The notes: generated by a model from the letters alone, not told the origin. Counted from the stretch's first letter, positions 23,434-32,919 are shown. The stretch is 33,588 nucleotides of DNA from Chlorobiota bacterium (GCA_013151015.1 JAADJA010000029.1:1-33588); one strand, 5' to 3'. Numbers and translations: made by a program.

Positions 23434-24429
23434 TTGAAATCAGATCTTATAAAAAGAATAGGTAACCCAAAGGATGAAAAGTTGAGGAATCAGCTTTATG
23501 TTTTTTTGATTTGCCTTGCTATTTCCATTTTGATTTGGTTTCTGATCGTATTGTCGAAGAAGAACATGGAAACCATTGATTTCCCGATTCTTTATGGAAA
23601 AGCCCCTTCCAATCTTGTCCTTACCAATACCCCTGACAGCCTGTTGTCGTTTCGGCTTTCATCCAGTGGCTTTAAACTCATCACATTGGAGTACCTCACA
23701 TTAAAGAAACCTATTCGATTTGACCTCAGGTCGCTTGATATACATAAGGACGGTGGGAAATATGTGGCAAGTATCCCAACATCGGAAATGGCGAAAAAAT
23801 TAATAAGGGAGCATGGCCTTGCCCAGGAATTGGTATCCGTTTCCCCCCAGAACATTTATTTTGAGTTTTCGACGGTGACAAGCAAAAAAGTACCGGTAAT
23901 AGCAAATGTGGATCTTTCTTTTGAAAAACAATTCCAGTTAGCGGATTCGCTTGTACTTGACCCGGACAGTGTTTTTGTTATCGGTGCCAATGATGTAATA
24001 GATACAATTGGTTTTGTGAAGACCGAACTTTGCAAATTGTCAGGGATAAACCAATCAAAAACGATAAACATAAGCTTGACCAACCCTTGGAAAACCTTGG
24101 ATGTCGATCTTTCGGAAAACAAAACCAGTCTTAGCTTGATTGTTGAGCGGTTCACGGAATCAACCATTGAATTGCCCATAACGATTGGCCATTTTGAAGA
24201 TATGCAGGTTAAAACCTTTCCTGAAAAAATAAGCGTAACCTATCTTGTTGCGTTAAAAGATTTTAAGCGGATAAACGGCGATATGTTTATTTTGGGTTAT
24301 GACACCGCCGTTGACCTGAACCTGGCAAACAAGCTGCGCGTGAAAATCATCCGGCAACCTTCATTTATCAAAATCACCAGGATAAACCCAGAGGACGTTG
24401 AATTTTTAGTTTTAAAAAAAGATGGTTAA
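23434..24429 (+). CDS. YbbR-like domain protein
   Basis: Protein of 331 residues with one N-terminal membrane helix (LYVFLICLAISILIWFLIVLSKK, about 22-44) and an extracytoplasmic part with repeated beta strands of the YbbR type (for example FSTVTSKKVPVIANVDLSFEKQFQLADSLVLDPDSVFVIGANDVIDTIGFVKTE). The closest reading frame start is TTG at 23434; the in-frame ATGs at 23359 and 23386 run into stops. YbbR proteins in other phyla regulate diadenylate cyclase, but no cyclase gene is adjacent here. The 3' end overlaps coaE by eight bases. Confidence 0.82.
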   Translation: MKSDLIKRIGNPKDEKLRNQLYVFLICLAISILIWFLIVLSKKNMETIDFPILYGKAPSNLVLTNTPDSLLSFRLSSSGFKLITLEYLTLKKPIRFDLRSLDIHKDGGKYVASIPTSEMAKKLIREHGLAQELVSVSPQNIYFEFSTVTSKKVPVIANVDLSFEKQFQLADSLVLDPDSVFVIGANDVIDTIGFVKTELCKLSGINQSKTINISLTNPWKTLDVDLSENKTSLSLIVERFTESTIELPITIGHFEDMQVKTFPEKISVTYLVALKDFKRINGDMFILGYDTAVDLNLANKLRVKIIRQPSFIKITRINPEDVEFLVLKKDG

Positions 24430-25000
24430 AGTTGGATTGACAGGGAATATTGGTTCTGGCAAAAGCACCGTTGCACGGATATTTGAGGTGTTCGGTGCCC
24501 CTGTTTACCATTCCGATAAAAGGGCAAAGGGCTTTTTGTTGTTCCCTGAGGTAAAGAACAAACTCAAAAATGAATTTGGGGATATTGTTTTTGCCAAAGA
24601 TGAAATTGATCGAAAAAAACTGGCCAATTTGGTTTTTAATGATAAGCAGGCAATTGCTTTTTTGAACTCAGTGATCCATCCGCTGGTAAGGAAAGATTTT
24701 GAGGATTGGTGTTCCAGGCATTCCGAAGAACCCTATGTCGTTCAGGAAGCGGCCATTTTATTTGAAAGTGGATTTTATAGGTTTTTCGACAAAACCATTG
24801 TTGTAAGTTGCCCGGAAGAAATCGCCGTAAAGCGTGTGATGAAACGTGACAATGCCACAGAAAGCGAAGTAAAGGAGCGGATGAAGAACCAATGGGATCA
24901 GGAAAAAAAGAAAAAGCTGGCGGACTTTATTGTTTTCAACGATGGTGAACAATTGATCATTCCGCAGGTTCTGCAGATTCATAAAGGACTTCGGTCATAA
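24422..25000 (+). CDS. coaE: Dephospho-CoA kinase
   Basis: Final enzyme of coenzyme A synthesis, 192 residues. The P-loop GLTGNIGSGKST is at residues 5-16, followed by GAPVYHSDKRAK (substrate Asp) and the lid VMKRDNATESEVKERMKNQW. It overlaps the YbbR gene by eight bases, an arrangement common in Bacteroidetes, and is closed by a strong hairpin terminator one base after the stop. Confidence 0.94.
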   Translation: MVKVGLTGNIGSGKSTVARIFEVFGAPVYHSDKRAKGFLLFPEVKNKLKNEFGDIVFAKDEIDRKKLANLVFNDKQAIAFLNSVIHPLVRKDFEDWCSRHSEEPYVVQEAAILFESGFYRFFDKTIVVSCPEEIAVKRVMKRDNATESEVKERMKNQWDQEKKKKLADFIVFNDGEQLIIPQVLQIHKGLRS

Positions 25001-25038
25001 AAACAAAAAAGGCCATCGTTTGATGGCCTTTTTTGTTT
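25001..25038. terminator. Bidirectional intrinsic terminator between coaE and the Omp28-like gene
   Basis: AAACAAAAAAGGCCATC (25001-25017) pairs perfectly over 17 bases with GATGGCCTTTTTTGTTT (25022-25038) around GTTT. It has A/T runs on both sides, so it can end transcription from either strand. Its core GGCCATC/GATGGCC with flanking A6/T6 is the same design as the terminators after tRNA-His. Confidence 0.9.
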
Positions 25039-25053
25039 AAACGCAATAACGCC

Positions 25054-27072
25054 CTATCTGTATAAGTTGATTTTCTTGTTCACAACTGTTTTGTCCTCAA
25101 GTACGGTATGGATAAAATAAATACCGTTCCCAAGATTTGAAAGGTCGATGATATTTCCTGTGAAACCTTCATATGAAGCAACTTCATTTCCGATTGCACT
25201 ATAGACTTTTATATTTGTGTTGTCGGCACCTTTTAGGTAAAGCTTCCCGTTTGTTGGGTTTGGATAAACCTCGACAGCTTCAAATGTTTCGTTTCCGATT
25301 CCGGTCAGAACCGAAAGGTTGACATTGTAAGTATAATGTGTTGCCAAATCCTGGCCATAGGAATCAATTGTTGCGGTTCCCGGGAACCCGTTTGCCGGGA
25401 CAATTACCTTAATTCCATTGGCATCCATTAATTCAGCGGTAATAGCGGGCATTTCAACCGTGCCGGATGGTAAATCAACATCGTAATCCATCACATCGGG
25501 ATCGAAATTGGCAATTGCTTCCCCGTCAACGTAAATTGCAGAAAGTCTTCCTTCGGTGGCATATGCCATATCTTCCAGCGAATAACCGGATTGGAAGACG
25601 AATTTTGAGGAAGTGTTTTGCACAATGACCGCAACACCGAGATCGTCCCATTCTTCAACATTGGTCCCTGCGAGGTCAACGGTTTCGGTAATTGTATAAG
25701 GAACCCTGTCAACCAGGTCAACAGATGTTCCATTGGGCCCGGGCACCATTTTCATCATCACATGCTCAAAGGAGGTTTCCCCGTTTGTCCCTGTATTTTC
25801 TGTTGTCAGGTATTCGAAAACATCAATGGTTACTTTAAAGCCATTAAAGTTGGCATAGGGGAGTATTGTCGTCGTAATTGTCATTACGGTACCGTCCAAT
25901 GAATGTGAACACACAAGGCTCATAAGCCCGGGGGTCGCTGCGGCGGCATCCAAAACAGCCTGGGCCGAGGCAGTATTTGTGTTGCAGAATTCACCATCAC
26001 CAACCAACCATGGCACCCAGGTCACACCATAATAGTTCCTTCTTACCCCACCCTCTTCAGTATAGTAAGGGTCTCCACTTCCGGGCCAGTTCATTTGATA
26101 TTTTACCAGGGTCATTTCGTCTGCATGTGTATCGCACCAAGGAACAAAACTAACATGAAACGCTGCACAAGGTGCGCATGTTGAGCTTGTAAACTCTTCT
26201 AAAGCAGCTTTTTTGTCAACAGTATGGCTAACAACATTTACCTCTTTTGTCAATGAGTTGTTGTCTGGGTCGTCATCTTCTGTCCCATTCACCTGTGCAA
26301 TAGTGACCATCAAATCATAAGACCCGATTGGAAAGTCAAAAAGATCGGTACAGGTGAAATCGTAAGTGTCGCCAAAATCAAGGCTCAACCCATCGATAAA
26401 TGTCGAGTGAACCATTCCATCAACTTCCCAGTCAATATCAAGCGAGGTAATTTGATTGTTTCCAAAGTTCTTTGCAACACCGGTTACTTCGGCAGTACCA
26501 CTAACATATGTTGGTGTTGTGATGGAAATCAATACGCCATCGAGATCAAGAGGGTTGTACAAAATAATGTCATCAATATACCAATCATCGAGATTGTACA
26601 TATTTCCTGAAAAATAAATGCAAAACTGAAAATCGGCCTGTCCAACATCGGCATTGTCGATTTCAAATGAAAGTGTTTCAGGGCCAATGTCACCTGTTGG
26701 GTTCACGGTCCAAACATCTGTCCAGGTACCGCTTGCACCGGAAGTGGTGGCTACGCCCAAAGAATATCCACTTCCTGAATAATCATCAAGGAAATGTGAA
26801 AAAGTAAACGATACGGATGATAATCCGCTTAAATCAACTGCCGGGGAAATCAATCGGCTGGTTGCGTTTCCATTTGTGTAATGGAATTTAGCTTCGGGTG
26901 CAACCCCTCCGGCATTGGCCGAGCCCTCTACGGACCATTGTGCGGCCTGATCGTCAATTGACCATCCTGTTGGTGGCATTTGGTTACTGTTGAAATCTTC
27001 AGAAACATATGTCTGTCCGAATACGAAGGCAGACATACCTAATAAAAGCAATAATGTACTTAATTTTCTCAT
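25054..27072 (-). CDS. Omp28-like secreted protein with T9SS type A sorting domain
   Basis: Exported protein of 672 residues. MRKLSTLLLLLGMSAFVFGQ is a signal peptide. Residues about 20-175 form a MAM/choice-of-anchor J-like jelly roll (EDFNSNQMPPTGW, FSHFLDDYSGSGYSLGVA, WYIDDIILYNP). Next is an Ig-like region, then an Omp28/thioredoxin-like part with ALEEFTSSTCAPCAAFHVSFVPW containing the CxxC motif CAPC, as in other Omp28 proteins. The last 80 residues (VEVYPNPTNGKLYLKGADNTNIKVYS ... IYFIHTVLEDKTVVNKKINLYR) form the type IX sorting signal. The protein is likely surface-exposed. A disulfide or redox role is possible from CAPC, but unproven. Transcribed convergently with coaE. Confidence 0.85.
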   Translation of the reverse strand: MRKLSTLLLLLGMSAFVFGQTYVSEDFNSNQMPPTGWSIDDQAAQWSVEGSANAGGVAPEAKFHYTNGNATSRLISPAVDLSGLSSVSFTFSHFLDDYSGSGYSLGVATTSGASGTWTDVWTVNPTGDIGPETLSFEIDNADVGQADFQFCIYFSGNMYNLDDWYIDDIILYNPLDLDGVLISITTPTYVSGTAEVTGVAKNFGNNQITSLDIDWEVDGMVHSTFIDGLSLDFGDTYDFTCTDLFDFPIGSYDLMVTIAQVNGTEDDDPDNNSLTKEVNVVSHTVDKKAALEEFTSSTCAPCAAFHVSFVPWCDTHADEMTLVKYQMNWPGSGDPYYTEEGGVRRNYYGVTWVPWLVGDGEFCNTNTASAQAVLDAAAATPGLMSLVCSHSLDGTVMTITTTILPYANFNGFKVTIDVFEYLTTENTGTNGETSFEHVMMKMVPGPNGTSVDLVDRVPYTITETVDLAGTNVEEWDDLGVAVIVQNTSSKFVFQSGYSLEDMAYATEGRLSAIYVDGEAIANFDPDVMDYDVDLPSGTVEMPAITAELMDANGIKVIVPANGFPGTATIDSYGQDLATHYTYNVNLSVLTGIGNETFEAVEVYPNPTNGKLYLKGADNTNIKVYSAIGNEVASYEGFTGNIIDLSNLGNGIYFIHTVLEDKTVVNKKINLYR

Positions 27073-27666
27073 CTTTTAAAGTTTTAATTGATTAAACAAA
27101 TTGTTATTTGTATGGATTTCTGTATTAAGACGCAAAACAGATGGTTTTGGGTGTACGAAAATATGTGGTTTTACGGATTTATCGTAATTTGGAATTGGTC
27201 TTAATAGTGTGCTGTCCCTGACAATTATTTGTCTTTTCCTGTAACCGCTCCAAGGGATTTTGGCAATGGCCGCAGTACAAGATAATCCCGCTACTATGGA
27301 AGGCTTCTGGCAACTATTATGTAGTCATTTCGACCCAATGCGCAAGAACAGGCATAAGAGGGAGAAATCCCCCTACCACGAATGATTGCCAACAACCAAA
27401 AGGCAAAGCCAAAACAACAGTTGTCAGGGCACTCAAAGCAAACACCGGCTGCCATGACCGTAAGGGGATTCCTCACGCTCCGGCACGAGGCCTTCCCATT
27501 GGTTCCTGATGACGCCGATTCCTTTTTTTCCCTTGCTGTTTGGGATTTGTGAAACGGATTCCCAAAAATCCCACCACTCGTTCTCGTTTGCAACAAGAAT
27601 GTATCCATACAAGGCATTTGAAATGCCAAAACCATCCACGGTAACATTCAATATAATTCCTTAAAT
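27073..27666. other. Intergenic patchwork upstream of the RHS fragment
   Basis: No credible gene is visible. The minus-strand ORFs (27294-27685) overlap in different frames, have no recognised family, and seem to be by-products of sequence composition. The plus strand carries GTCATTTCGACCC with GGGAGAAATCCCCC about 35 bases later (27327-27375), which resembles the short inverted REP-like element often seen between Bacteroidetes genes. Translation of the plus strand gives RHS-like sequence ([14 protein letters not shown]) only from about 27622 onward, so the 5' part of the RHS gene is missing here. Confidence 0.55.
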
Positions 27667-28818
27667 TTGCCACAACAAATCGCAATCAATACAGATAACA
27701 ACTCAAATGCGATTAACTACCTTTACGATGCCATGGGAATAAAACTCAGGAAACATACAAAAATAAATGGCATTACTGAAACTGTAACCGATTACATCGG
27801 AAGTTTTGTATATGAGGATAATGTGTTAAGGTACATCCTCACTGCCGAAGGTCGCATAATGGCAAATGAAGATGGCTCTTTCGAATACCAGTATTTCCTA
27901 AAGGACCACCTTGGCAACACACGGGTGACCTTTGACCAAACAGGAACGGTAATACAGGAAGACAGCTACTACCCCTTTGGTATGGCCATGACAGGTTTGG
28001 CCTACCAGTCCGGTACTGATTACAAAAATAAATACCTGTACAACGGCAAGGAGTTGCAGGATGAGTTTGGGCTGGAGTGGTACGATTACGGGGCTAGGTT
28101 CTATGATGCTACTTTGGGAAGGTTCCATACTTTTGATCCATATGTGGATAAGTATTATTCTTGGTCGCCTTATAATTATACTGGGAATAATCCAATAAAA
28201 AGAATTGACATAAATGGAAAGGGTTGGGGAGAGGATTTACTTAAAATGGCTGCTTCATATGCTGTAACTAAAGCTAATCAAGCAATGCATAGTATTGTTA
28301 AATCTATTGGGGAAACAGGAAAAGAAATTGTTATGGATATTAAAGAGAATACAAAAGTTCAACTAAAGGCTGAAACAAAATCAACAACTGAAATTGGTGG
28401 TCAGGTGAAGTTAAAAGGAGAATTTGGTGCAGGTTTCTCTATTCAAACATCTGAATCCTCTTGGAGTATTTCATCAACATATAGTTTAAGTCAAAATAGC
28501 ATTGAGAATAATTTTGAAAGTGATAGCAATACTGATATAGTTATTAGTGGGCAATTCCAAGTTAAAGGAAATGGAGCTGAATTAAAATATATAAAAGGAG
28601 AAGATGGCATTAATAAAAGTGAAGGCACCATTACTACTGGATCTGGGGTGCCAGGTATTCAAACTGAGACATCTATTGAGACAAATAACAATAAAGTTAC
28701 AAAAATGACAACAGGAGTTGCTGGAGGAGGAAAAGTACCCACCCTGAAAGTCACTCCACAAGGTATACGACACATATCTTTTGATTTAAGTCTAAAGATT
28801 ATATATGAAAGGGAATAA
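27667..28818 (+). CDS. Orphan RHS-repeat C-terminal tip (5'-truncated) with variable C-terminus
   Basis: An RHS-family fragment. Residues about 1-185 match the end of the RHS core: [96 protein letters not shown]. The rest (about 186-383) is AT-rich, with strand-forming Ser/Thr/Gly-rich sequence, and I recognise no known toxin family. Normal RHS proteins are over 1000 residues and carry an N-terminal secretion part, all absent here. In-frame RHS-like sequence continues upstream of the TTG at 27667 to about 27622 without an ATG, so the start is uncertain and the gene is truncated. It overlaps the next gene by 14 bases, typical of effector-immunity pairs. Possibly a silent cassette that can recombine into an intact RHS gene. 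Confidence 0.75.
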   Translation: MPQQIAINTDNNSNAINYLYDAMGIKLRKHTKINGITETVTDYIGSFVYEDNVLRYILTAEGRIMANEDGSFEYQYFLKDHLGNTRVTFDQTGTVIQEDSYYPFGMAMTGLAYQSGTDYKNKYLYNGKELQDEFGLEWYDYGARFYDATLGRFHTFDPYVDKYYSWSPYNYTGNNPIKRIDINGKGWGEDLLKMAASYAVTKANQAMHSIVKSIGETGKEIVMDIKENTKVQLKAETKSTTEIGGQVKLKGEFGAGFSIQTSESSWSISSTYSLSQNSIENNFESDSNTDIVISGQFQVKGNGAELKYIKGEDGINKSEGTITTGSGVPGIQTETSIETNNNKVTKMTTGVAGGGKVPTLKVTPQGIRHISFDLSLKIIYERE

Positions 28819-29275
28819 AATTTATATCTTGGCAGCTTTATTTATAGTTTCATCTGGATTTCAGCTATATATAAATAGTTTTAAAATTGAAGAATCTATC
28901 ATTGGTGTTTTCATGTCACTTTTAGTGTCATTACTTTTAAGTTTTGTTGTAATACAGTTTGTCAAAAAGTATAAAACAGCTTCATTTATTAATTTATGGT
29001 TATACATCTACTTATTAATGCTTGCTGCCTCATTATTAAATTTTATTTGGCAACTGGTAACATTTCGCTTAACCCTGTCTGGCGGGATTTACAATCCGAT
29101 TGTCGATTGTTTTCCTCCCACAATTCCAACTACCGCAATACTAAAAGCCTTTTCATCAACAATTGGGTTCAATTCTTCAAAAAAACCCCAGCCCATCACG
29201 GTTTATAACTGTGATGGGATTAGAAAATTTTGCTTCTCAGCCAAGCTTGCCGTTAGTCAACTGGCGCAAGTCTGA
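28805..29275 (+). CDS. Small membrane protein after the RHS tip (possible immunity protein)
   Basis: A 156-residue ORF of unknown family, overlapping the RHS fragment by 14 bases. Three hydrophobic helices are predicted at about residues 5-25, 33-55 and 64-88, ending in FIWQLVTF. The tail after about residue 90 ([30 protein letters not shown] and on) differs in base composition and reads like translated noncoding repeat, so the original gene may be truncated and joined to other DNA near 29055. Position suggests a cognate immunity protein for the RHS tip; sequence alone does not prove it. Confidence 0.5.
   Translation: MKGNKIYILAALFIVSSGFQLYINSFKIEESIIGVFMSLLVSLLLSFVVIQFVKKYKTASFINLWLYIYLLMLAASLLNFIWQLVTFRLTLSGGIYNPIVDCFPPTIPTTAILKAFSSTIGFNSSKKPQPITVYNCDGIRKFCFSAKLAVSQLAQV
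29188..29218. repeat. Inverted repeat within the unstable tail region
   Basis: CCCATCAC and GTGATGGG flank GGTTTATAACT, whose GTT/AAC also pair. About 75 bases further, GCAAGG and CCTTGC form a second small hairpin (29288-29311). Such hairpins are frequent in decayed intergenic DNA next to RHS genes. Confidence 0.5.
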
Positions 29276-29409
29276 TATGGAGCATTGCAGGCAAGGGATT
29301 TATGCCTTGCTTGTAAATGAATGTAATTCCTTAAAATACATCCTCATGCCCGAATTGCAATAAAAACACCCTATCTTTACACCTTTTAAATTCAAAAGCA
29401 TTGGGAACA

Positions 29410-31692
29410 ATGAAAAAGACCTCTTATTTGATTCTTTTATTTATTAATATACTTCTATTCAGTTCATGCAATTTTCAAAAAAACCAAACAAAAGAACCGG
29501 CCACATTTGTCGGAAGGCAGACATGTATGGAATGCCATCCCGATGAGTTTTATTCATGGAAAGGTTCCGACCATGATATGGCCATGGATACCGCCATTGC
29601 AGAAACGGTTTTGGGCGATTTTGACAATGCTGAATTTGAGCGGGACGGTTTTGTGAACCGCATGTACAAAAAGGATGGGAAGTTCTATGTGCATACCCGT
29701 GGCCCGGGGGGAAAGCCCGGTGATTTCCAGATTGCATATACATTTGGTTACAGACCTTTGCAGCAATACCTTGTCCCTTTTGAGGATGGGAGGTTACAAT
29801 GTTTACAGATTACCTGGGACACAGATAAGAACCGCTGGTACCATCTTTCCGATTCGGTATATCATGGGGATGTTGTTAAACCCGACGATTGGCTTTATTG
29901 GACCAATAACGGACAAAACTGGAACGGCATGTGCGCCGAATGCCATTCAACGAACCTCAAAAAGAATTACGATCCCAACACCCATGTTTTCAATACCACC
30001 TGGTCAGAAATAGACGTAAGTTGCGAAGCTTGCCATGGCCCTGGTTCGGAGCATAATAAATGGGCCGCCCTTGGAGAAGGCAAACGACCGGAAATGGCCA
30101 ATTCGGGATTTGAAGTCCAGACCCGCAATCTTACATCGCAGCAGTTAGTAGGTCAATGTGCCTATTGTCATGCCCGGCGGAGTTCGTTCGGTGATTTTGT
30201 GCATCCCCGAAAAAACGAGTTTGATATTATTGGGCCACAAATGCCCGTAGAACCTTATTATCATGTGGACGGACAGATTTTGGAGGAGGATTATGTATAT
30301 GCTTCTTTCACACAAAGCAAAATGTACATGAACAATGTGCGGTGCACCGATTGCCATGATGTCCACAGTCTAAAGGTGAAATTTGGGGGAGATAACAGGC
30401 TTTGCCAACAATGCCATGTGAAAGCGGATTATGATACCCATGCCCATCATTTTCATAAATATGAAGGTGAAGATGGGAATCCCATTGTTCTGAGTAATGG
30501 AAAAGAAACAATAGAAGTGGGAGAGGGGGCGAAGTGCATTAATTGCCATATGCCCGGTGGATATTATATGGGCGTGGATTTCAGACGCGACCACAGTATG
30601 AGGATACCGCGACCGGATCTAAGCGTTTTGCTTGGTACGCCAAATGCCTGTAACAGTCAATGCCACAAAGATAAATCCCTGGAGTGGGCCGCAAGTTTCA
30701 CGAAGAAATGGTATGGAACGCTAAAACGACCACAGTTTGGCGAGGTCTTTTCAAAAGCGATCCTGGGTGATGCCTCTTCTGTTGATGAACTTACGGGAAT
30801 TACAGTTGATAAACTGAACCCGCCGATTGTGAGAGCGGCTGCCACAATTTACCTGGGCCATTTTCCAACCGAAGAGTCAAATGAGTTGGTCCGTGAATTA
30901 CTTGATGATCCCGATCCAATGGTCCGCAACGAAGCTGCAAAGTCATTTGTGGCAACGGATATGGACGACCTTGTAAAGAGCATTTCCCCTTTGCTCAGCG
31001 ATTCCACCCGCCTTGTCCGTTTGTCCGCAAGCCTGTTGTTGTCTGCCGTACCTTCCGTTCAACTTGATTCTTTAATGAAATCATTGCTCGATACCGGGAT
31101 CAAGGAGTATATTGAAGTGATGGAATACAGTGCCGATTTTGCAACAAGCAGGCATAACCTTGGAAATTTGTACTCGAATATCGGGGAAACGAAAAAAGCA
31201 GAAGATAACTTCAAAGAAGCCATCCGGATCGATAATTTATTTTACCCTGCGAAAATCAACCTTGCCATGTTGTACAACCGTGAGGGGAAAAACGACAAAG
31301 CTGAAATCCTTTTAAAAGACGTTGTGGAAAACCACCCCGAATTACCTGATACCTATTATTCTTTGGGATTGTTGATGGCCGAAAAGGGAGATTATCGGGA
31401 AGCGGCGGCCTATTTGCAAGCTGCTTCCGAACTCATGCCCGACAGGCCAAGGGTTTTTTATAACCTGGGGCTTGTTCATCAATATCTGAAAAACGGTCAA
31501 AAGGCCGGGAAAGCATTTGTAAAAGCTTATGAACTTGATCCCGAAAACCCCGATTACCTGATGGCGCTTATTGATTTCCATATGAAAAGCAATATGAACG
31601 AAAAAGCAGGGGAGTACGTGAAGGAATGGTTGAAGAAACACCCGGACGATAAATCTGCCCATGAATTGTTGGAAATGATAAAAACGAAATAA
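29410..31692 (+). CDS. Multiheme c-type cytochrome with TPR repeats (lipoprotein)
   Basis: Large exported lipoprotein of 760 residues. MKKTSYLILLFINILLFSSC carries a lipobox (FSSC), so I start at the ATG at 29410 instead of the TTG at 29401. The N-terminal half (about 35-420) has seven CxxCH haem motifs: CMECH, CAECH, CEACH, CAYCH, CTDCH, CQQCH and CINCH. An eighth, CNSQCH, has three residues between the cysteines instead of two. HEAT-like helices follow (about 470-570), then about four TPR repeats (about 575-745), for example HNLGNLYSNIGETKKAEDNFKEAIRID. Related TPR-cytochromes with octaheme-type N-termini occur in many environmental bacteria; the electron acceptor or substrate is not known. 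The Omp85-like gene starts seven bases later, so they form one operon. Confidence 0.9.
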   Translation: MKKTSYLILLFINILLFSSCNFQKNQTKEPATFVGRQTCMECHPDEFYSWKGSDHDMAMDTAIAETVLGDFDNAEFERDGFVNRMYKKDGKFYVHTRGPGGKPGDFQIAYTFGYRPLQQYLVPFEDGRLQCLQITWDTDKNRWYHLSDSVYHGDVVKPDDWLYWTNNGQNWNGMCAECHSTNLKKNYDPNTHVFNTTWSEIDVSCEACHGPGSEHNKWAALGEGKRPEMANSGFEVQTRNLTSQQLVGQCAYCHARRSSFGDFVHPRKNEFDIIGPQMPVEPYYHVDGQILEEDYVYASFTQSKMYMNNVRCTDCHDVHSLKVKFGGDNRLCQQCHVKADYDTHAHHFHKYEGEDGNPIVLSNGKETIEVGEGAKCINCHMPGGYYMGVDFRRDHSMRIPRPDLSVLLGTPNACNSQCHKDKSLEWAASFTKKWYGTLKRPQFGEVFSKAILGDASSVDELTGITVDKLNPPIVRAAATIYLGHFPTEESNELVRELLDDPDPMVRNEAAKSFVATDMDDLVKSISPLLSDSTRLVRLSASLLLSAVPSVQLDSLMKSLLDTGIKEYIEVMEYSADFATSRHNLGNLYSNIGETKKAEDNFKEAIRIDNLFYPAKINLAMLYNREGKNDKAEILLKDVVENHPELPDTYYSLGLLMAEKGDYREAAAYLQAASELMPDRPRVFYNLGLVHQYLKNGQKAGKAFVKAYELDPENPDYLMALIDFHMKSNMNEKAGEYVKEWLKKHPDDKSAHELLEMIKTK

Positions 31693-31699
31693 TAGATAA

Positions 31700-32836
31700 A
31701 TGGGGATGTTGGTCAAAAGGTTCTTTGTTGTTTTCGCTTTTTTGTTGATTTTGGCAAATGTAAATGCACAGGAGAGTGATGTTTCAGATACTTCCGGGGT
31801 CAATCTGTTTATTGAGAAGGTGATGAACGTCCTCACGATGGACAGGGAAAAGTATTCCGTTACATTTTTTCCAACAATTACTTATAGCGATGAGGCAGGT
31901 TTTGCCCTTGGTGCATTTGCGGCCATTATTTTAAATGAAGATGAGCCTGTTTCCAAATCAAGGTATTACAGGCCCACTACACTTGTCCCCTCTGTTTCTT
32001 ATTCCACAAAAAGCTTTCTTGAATTTGAAAGTGATTTTTTCAGGTTCACGAAAACCAATTGGTTCATCGGTTCAAAAATCAACATTTATAAAATGCCCTT
32101 GGTGTTTTTTGGGATAGGCAAACCTTCTGAGGGTTTTTCGGTTTATGATCAAAATACGTATTCGGTTTTTGGTTCGTTCCTGAAATCACTACATGAAAAC
32201 TATTTTATTGGACTTAAGTATGACATTGGTTACATCCTGAACAGGAATTTCGAGGGGAATTTGCTGAACAATTCCATCACCGGTTATAACGGAGGCTTCC
32301 ATGGAGGTGGCGGATTGGAAATAAGGGTCGATACACGGGACGATATTTTGTACCCCGGCCGGGGGATTTATTTCAGTGCAAGTGTCATGGAATATGGGTT
32401 TGATTTCAGTTTTGACATAACCGAATTTGACCTGCGGTTTTTCCACGATGTGATTTCAAAGAAGAATGTTTTGGCATTTCAGGCATTGTGGACAAGAAGT
32501 GGCGGCAATGCCCCATTTTATAAACTCCCCAAATTAGGTGGGCAAAACCTGCTCAGGAGCATCGATAATTCCAATAAGCATATCGACAAACAAAAATATT
32601 TGGTACAGGGGGAATACCGGAGAGGATTTGGTGGCAGGTTCGGGGCGGTTGCCTTTGCGGGCTTTGGTCAAAGTGCCCCGGAACTGGGTGCTTTTTACTT
32701 AGATGACCTGGTTTATATGTATGGATTGGGGTTTCGGTTCCGGTTGCTAAAGAATGATAAACTGAATTTCCGGTTTGATTACGGAATGGGGAATGGGCCT
32801 GCGGCAATTTTTATGACCATCAGGGAAGCGTTTTAA
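31700..32836 (+). CDS. Omp85/BamA-type outer membrane barrel without POTRA domains
   Basis: Outer membrane protein of 378 residues. The first 24 residues (RFFVVFAFLLILANVNAQ) are a signal peptide. The rest is amphipathic beta strands ending in phenylalanine (MTIREAF), as in outer membrane barrels. LEIRVDTRDDILYPGRGIYFSASV is the RxDTRDxxxxPxxG motif that marks the surface antigen D15/BamA C-terminal barrel family. POTRA repeats that BamA and TamA have are missing, so it is not the main BamA; short versions like this are common in Bacteroidetes and are of unknown role. It follows the cytochrome gene by seven bases; a shared outer-membrane role is possible. Confidence 0.85.
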   Translation: MGMLVKRFFVVFAFLLILANVNAQESDVSDTSGVNLFIEKVMNVLTMDREKYSVTFFPTITYSDEAGFALGAFAAIILNEDEPVSKSRYYRPTTLVPSVSYSTKSFLEFESDFFRFTKTNWFIGSKINIYKMPLVFFGIGKPSEGFSVYDQNTYSVFGSFLKSLHENYFIGLKYDIGYILNRNFEGNLLNNSITGYNGGFHGGGGLEIRVDTRDDILYPGRGIYFSASVMEYGFDFSFDITEFDLRFFHDVISKKNVLAFQALWTRSGGNAPFYKLPKLGGQNLLRSIDNSNKHIDKQKYLVQGEYRRGFGGRFGAVAFAGFGQSAPELGAFYLDDLVYMYGLGFRFRLLKNDKLNFRFDYGMGNGPAAIFMTIREAF

Positions 32837-32911
32837 ACTGCAAGAATGCTTTCTTGATTGTTGAACTTTCCTGTGAGCAATTTCTTACCCATTTTTCAAA
32901 GATAAATTCAA

Positions 32912-32919
32912 TACTTTTG
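32912..32919 (+). promoter_or_regulatory. Predicted -7 box for the PagL-like gene
   Basis: TACTTTTG fits TAnnTTTG and lies 47 bases before the preferred ATG at 32967. The following GAAG does not follow the GCA pattern of the other promoters. Confidence 0.4.

Noticed and set aside
27294-27685. Minus-strand ORFs before the RHS fragment (72-117 residues)
   Set aside because: Three overlapping frames over the same bases, no known family, start inside RHS-like sequence of the other strand.
29188-29218. Integron attC-like site
   Set aside because: Hairpin lacks the R/L box core sequences and there is no integrase or cassette array nearby.
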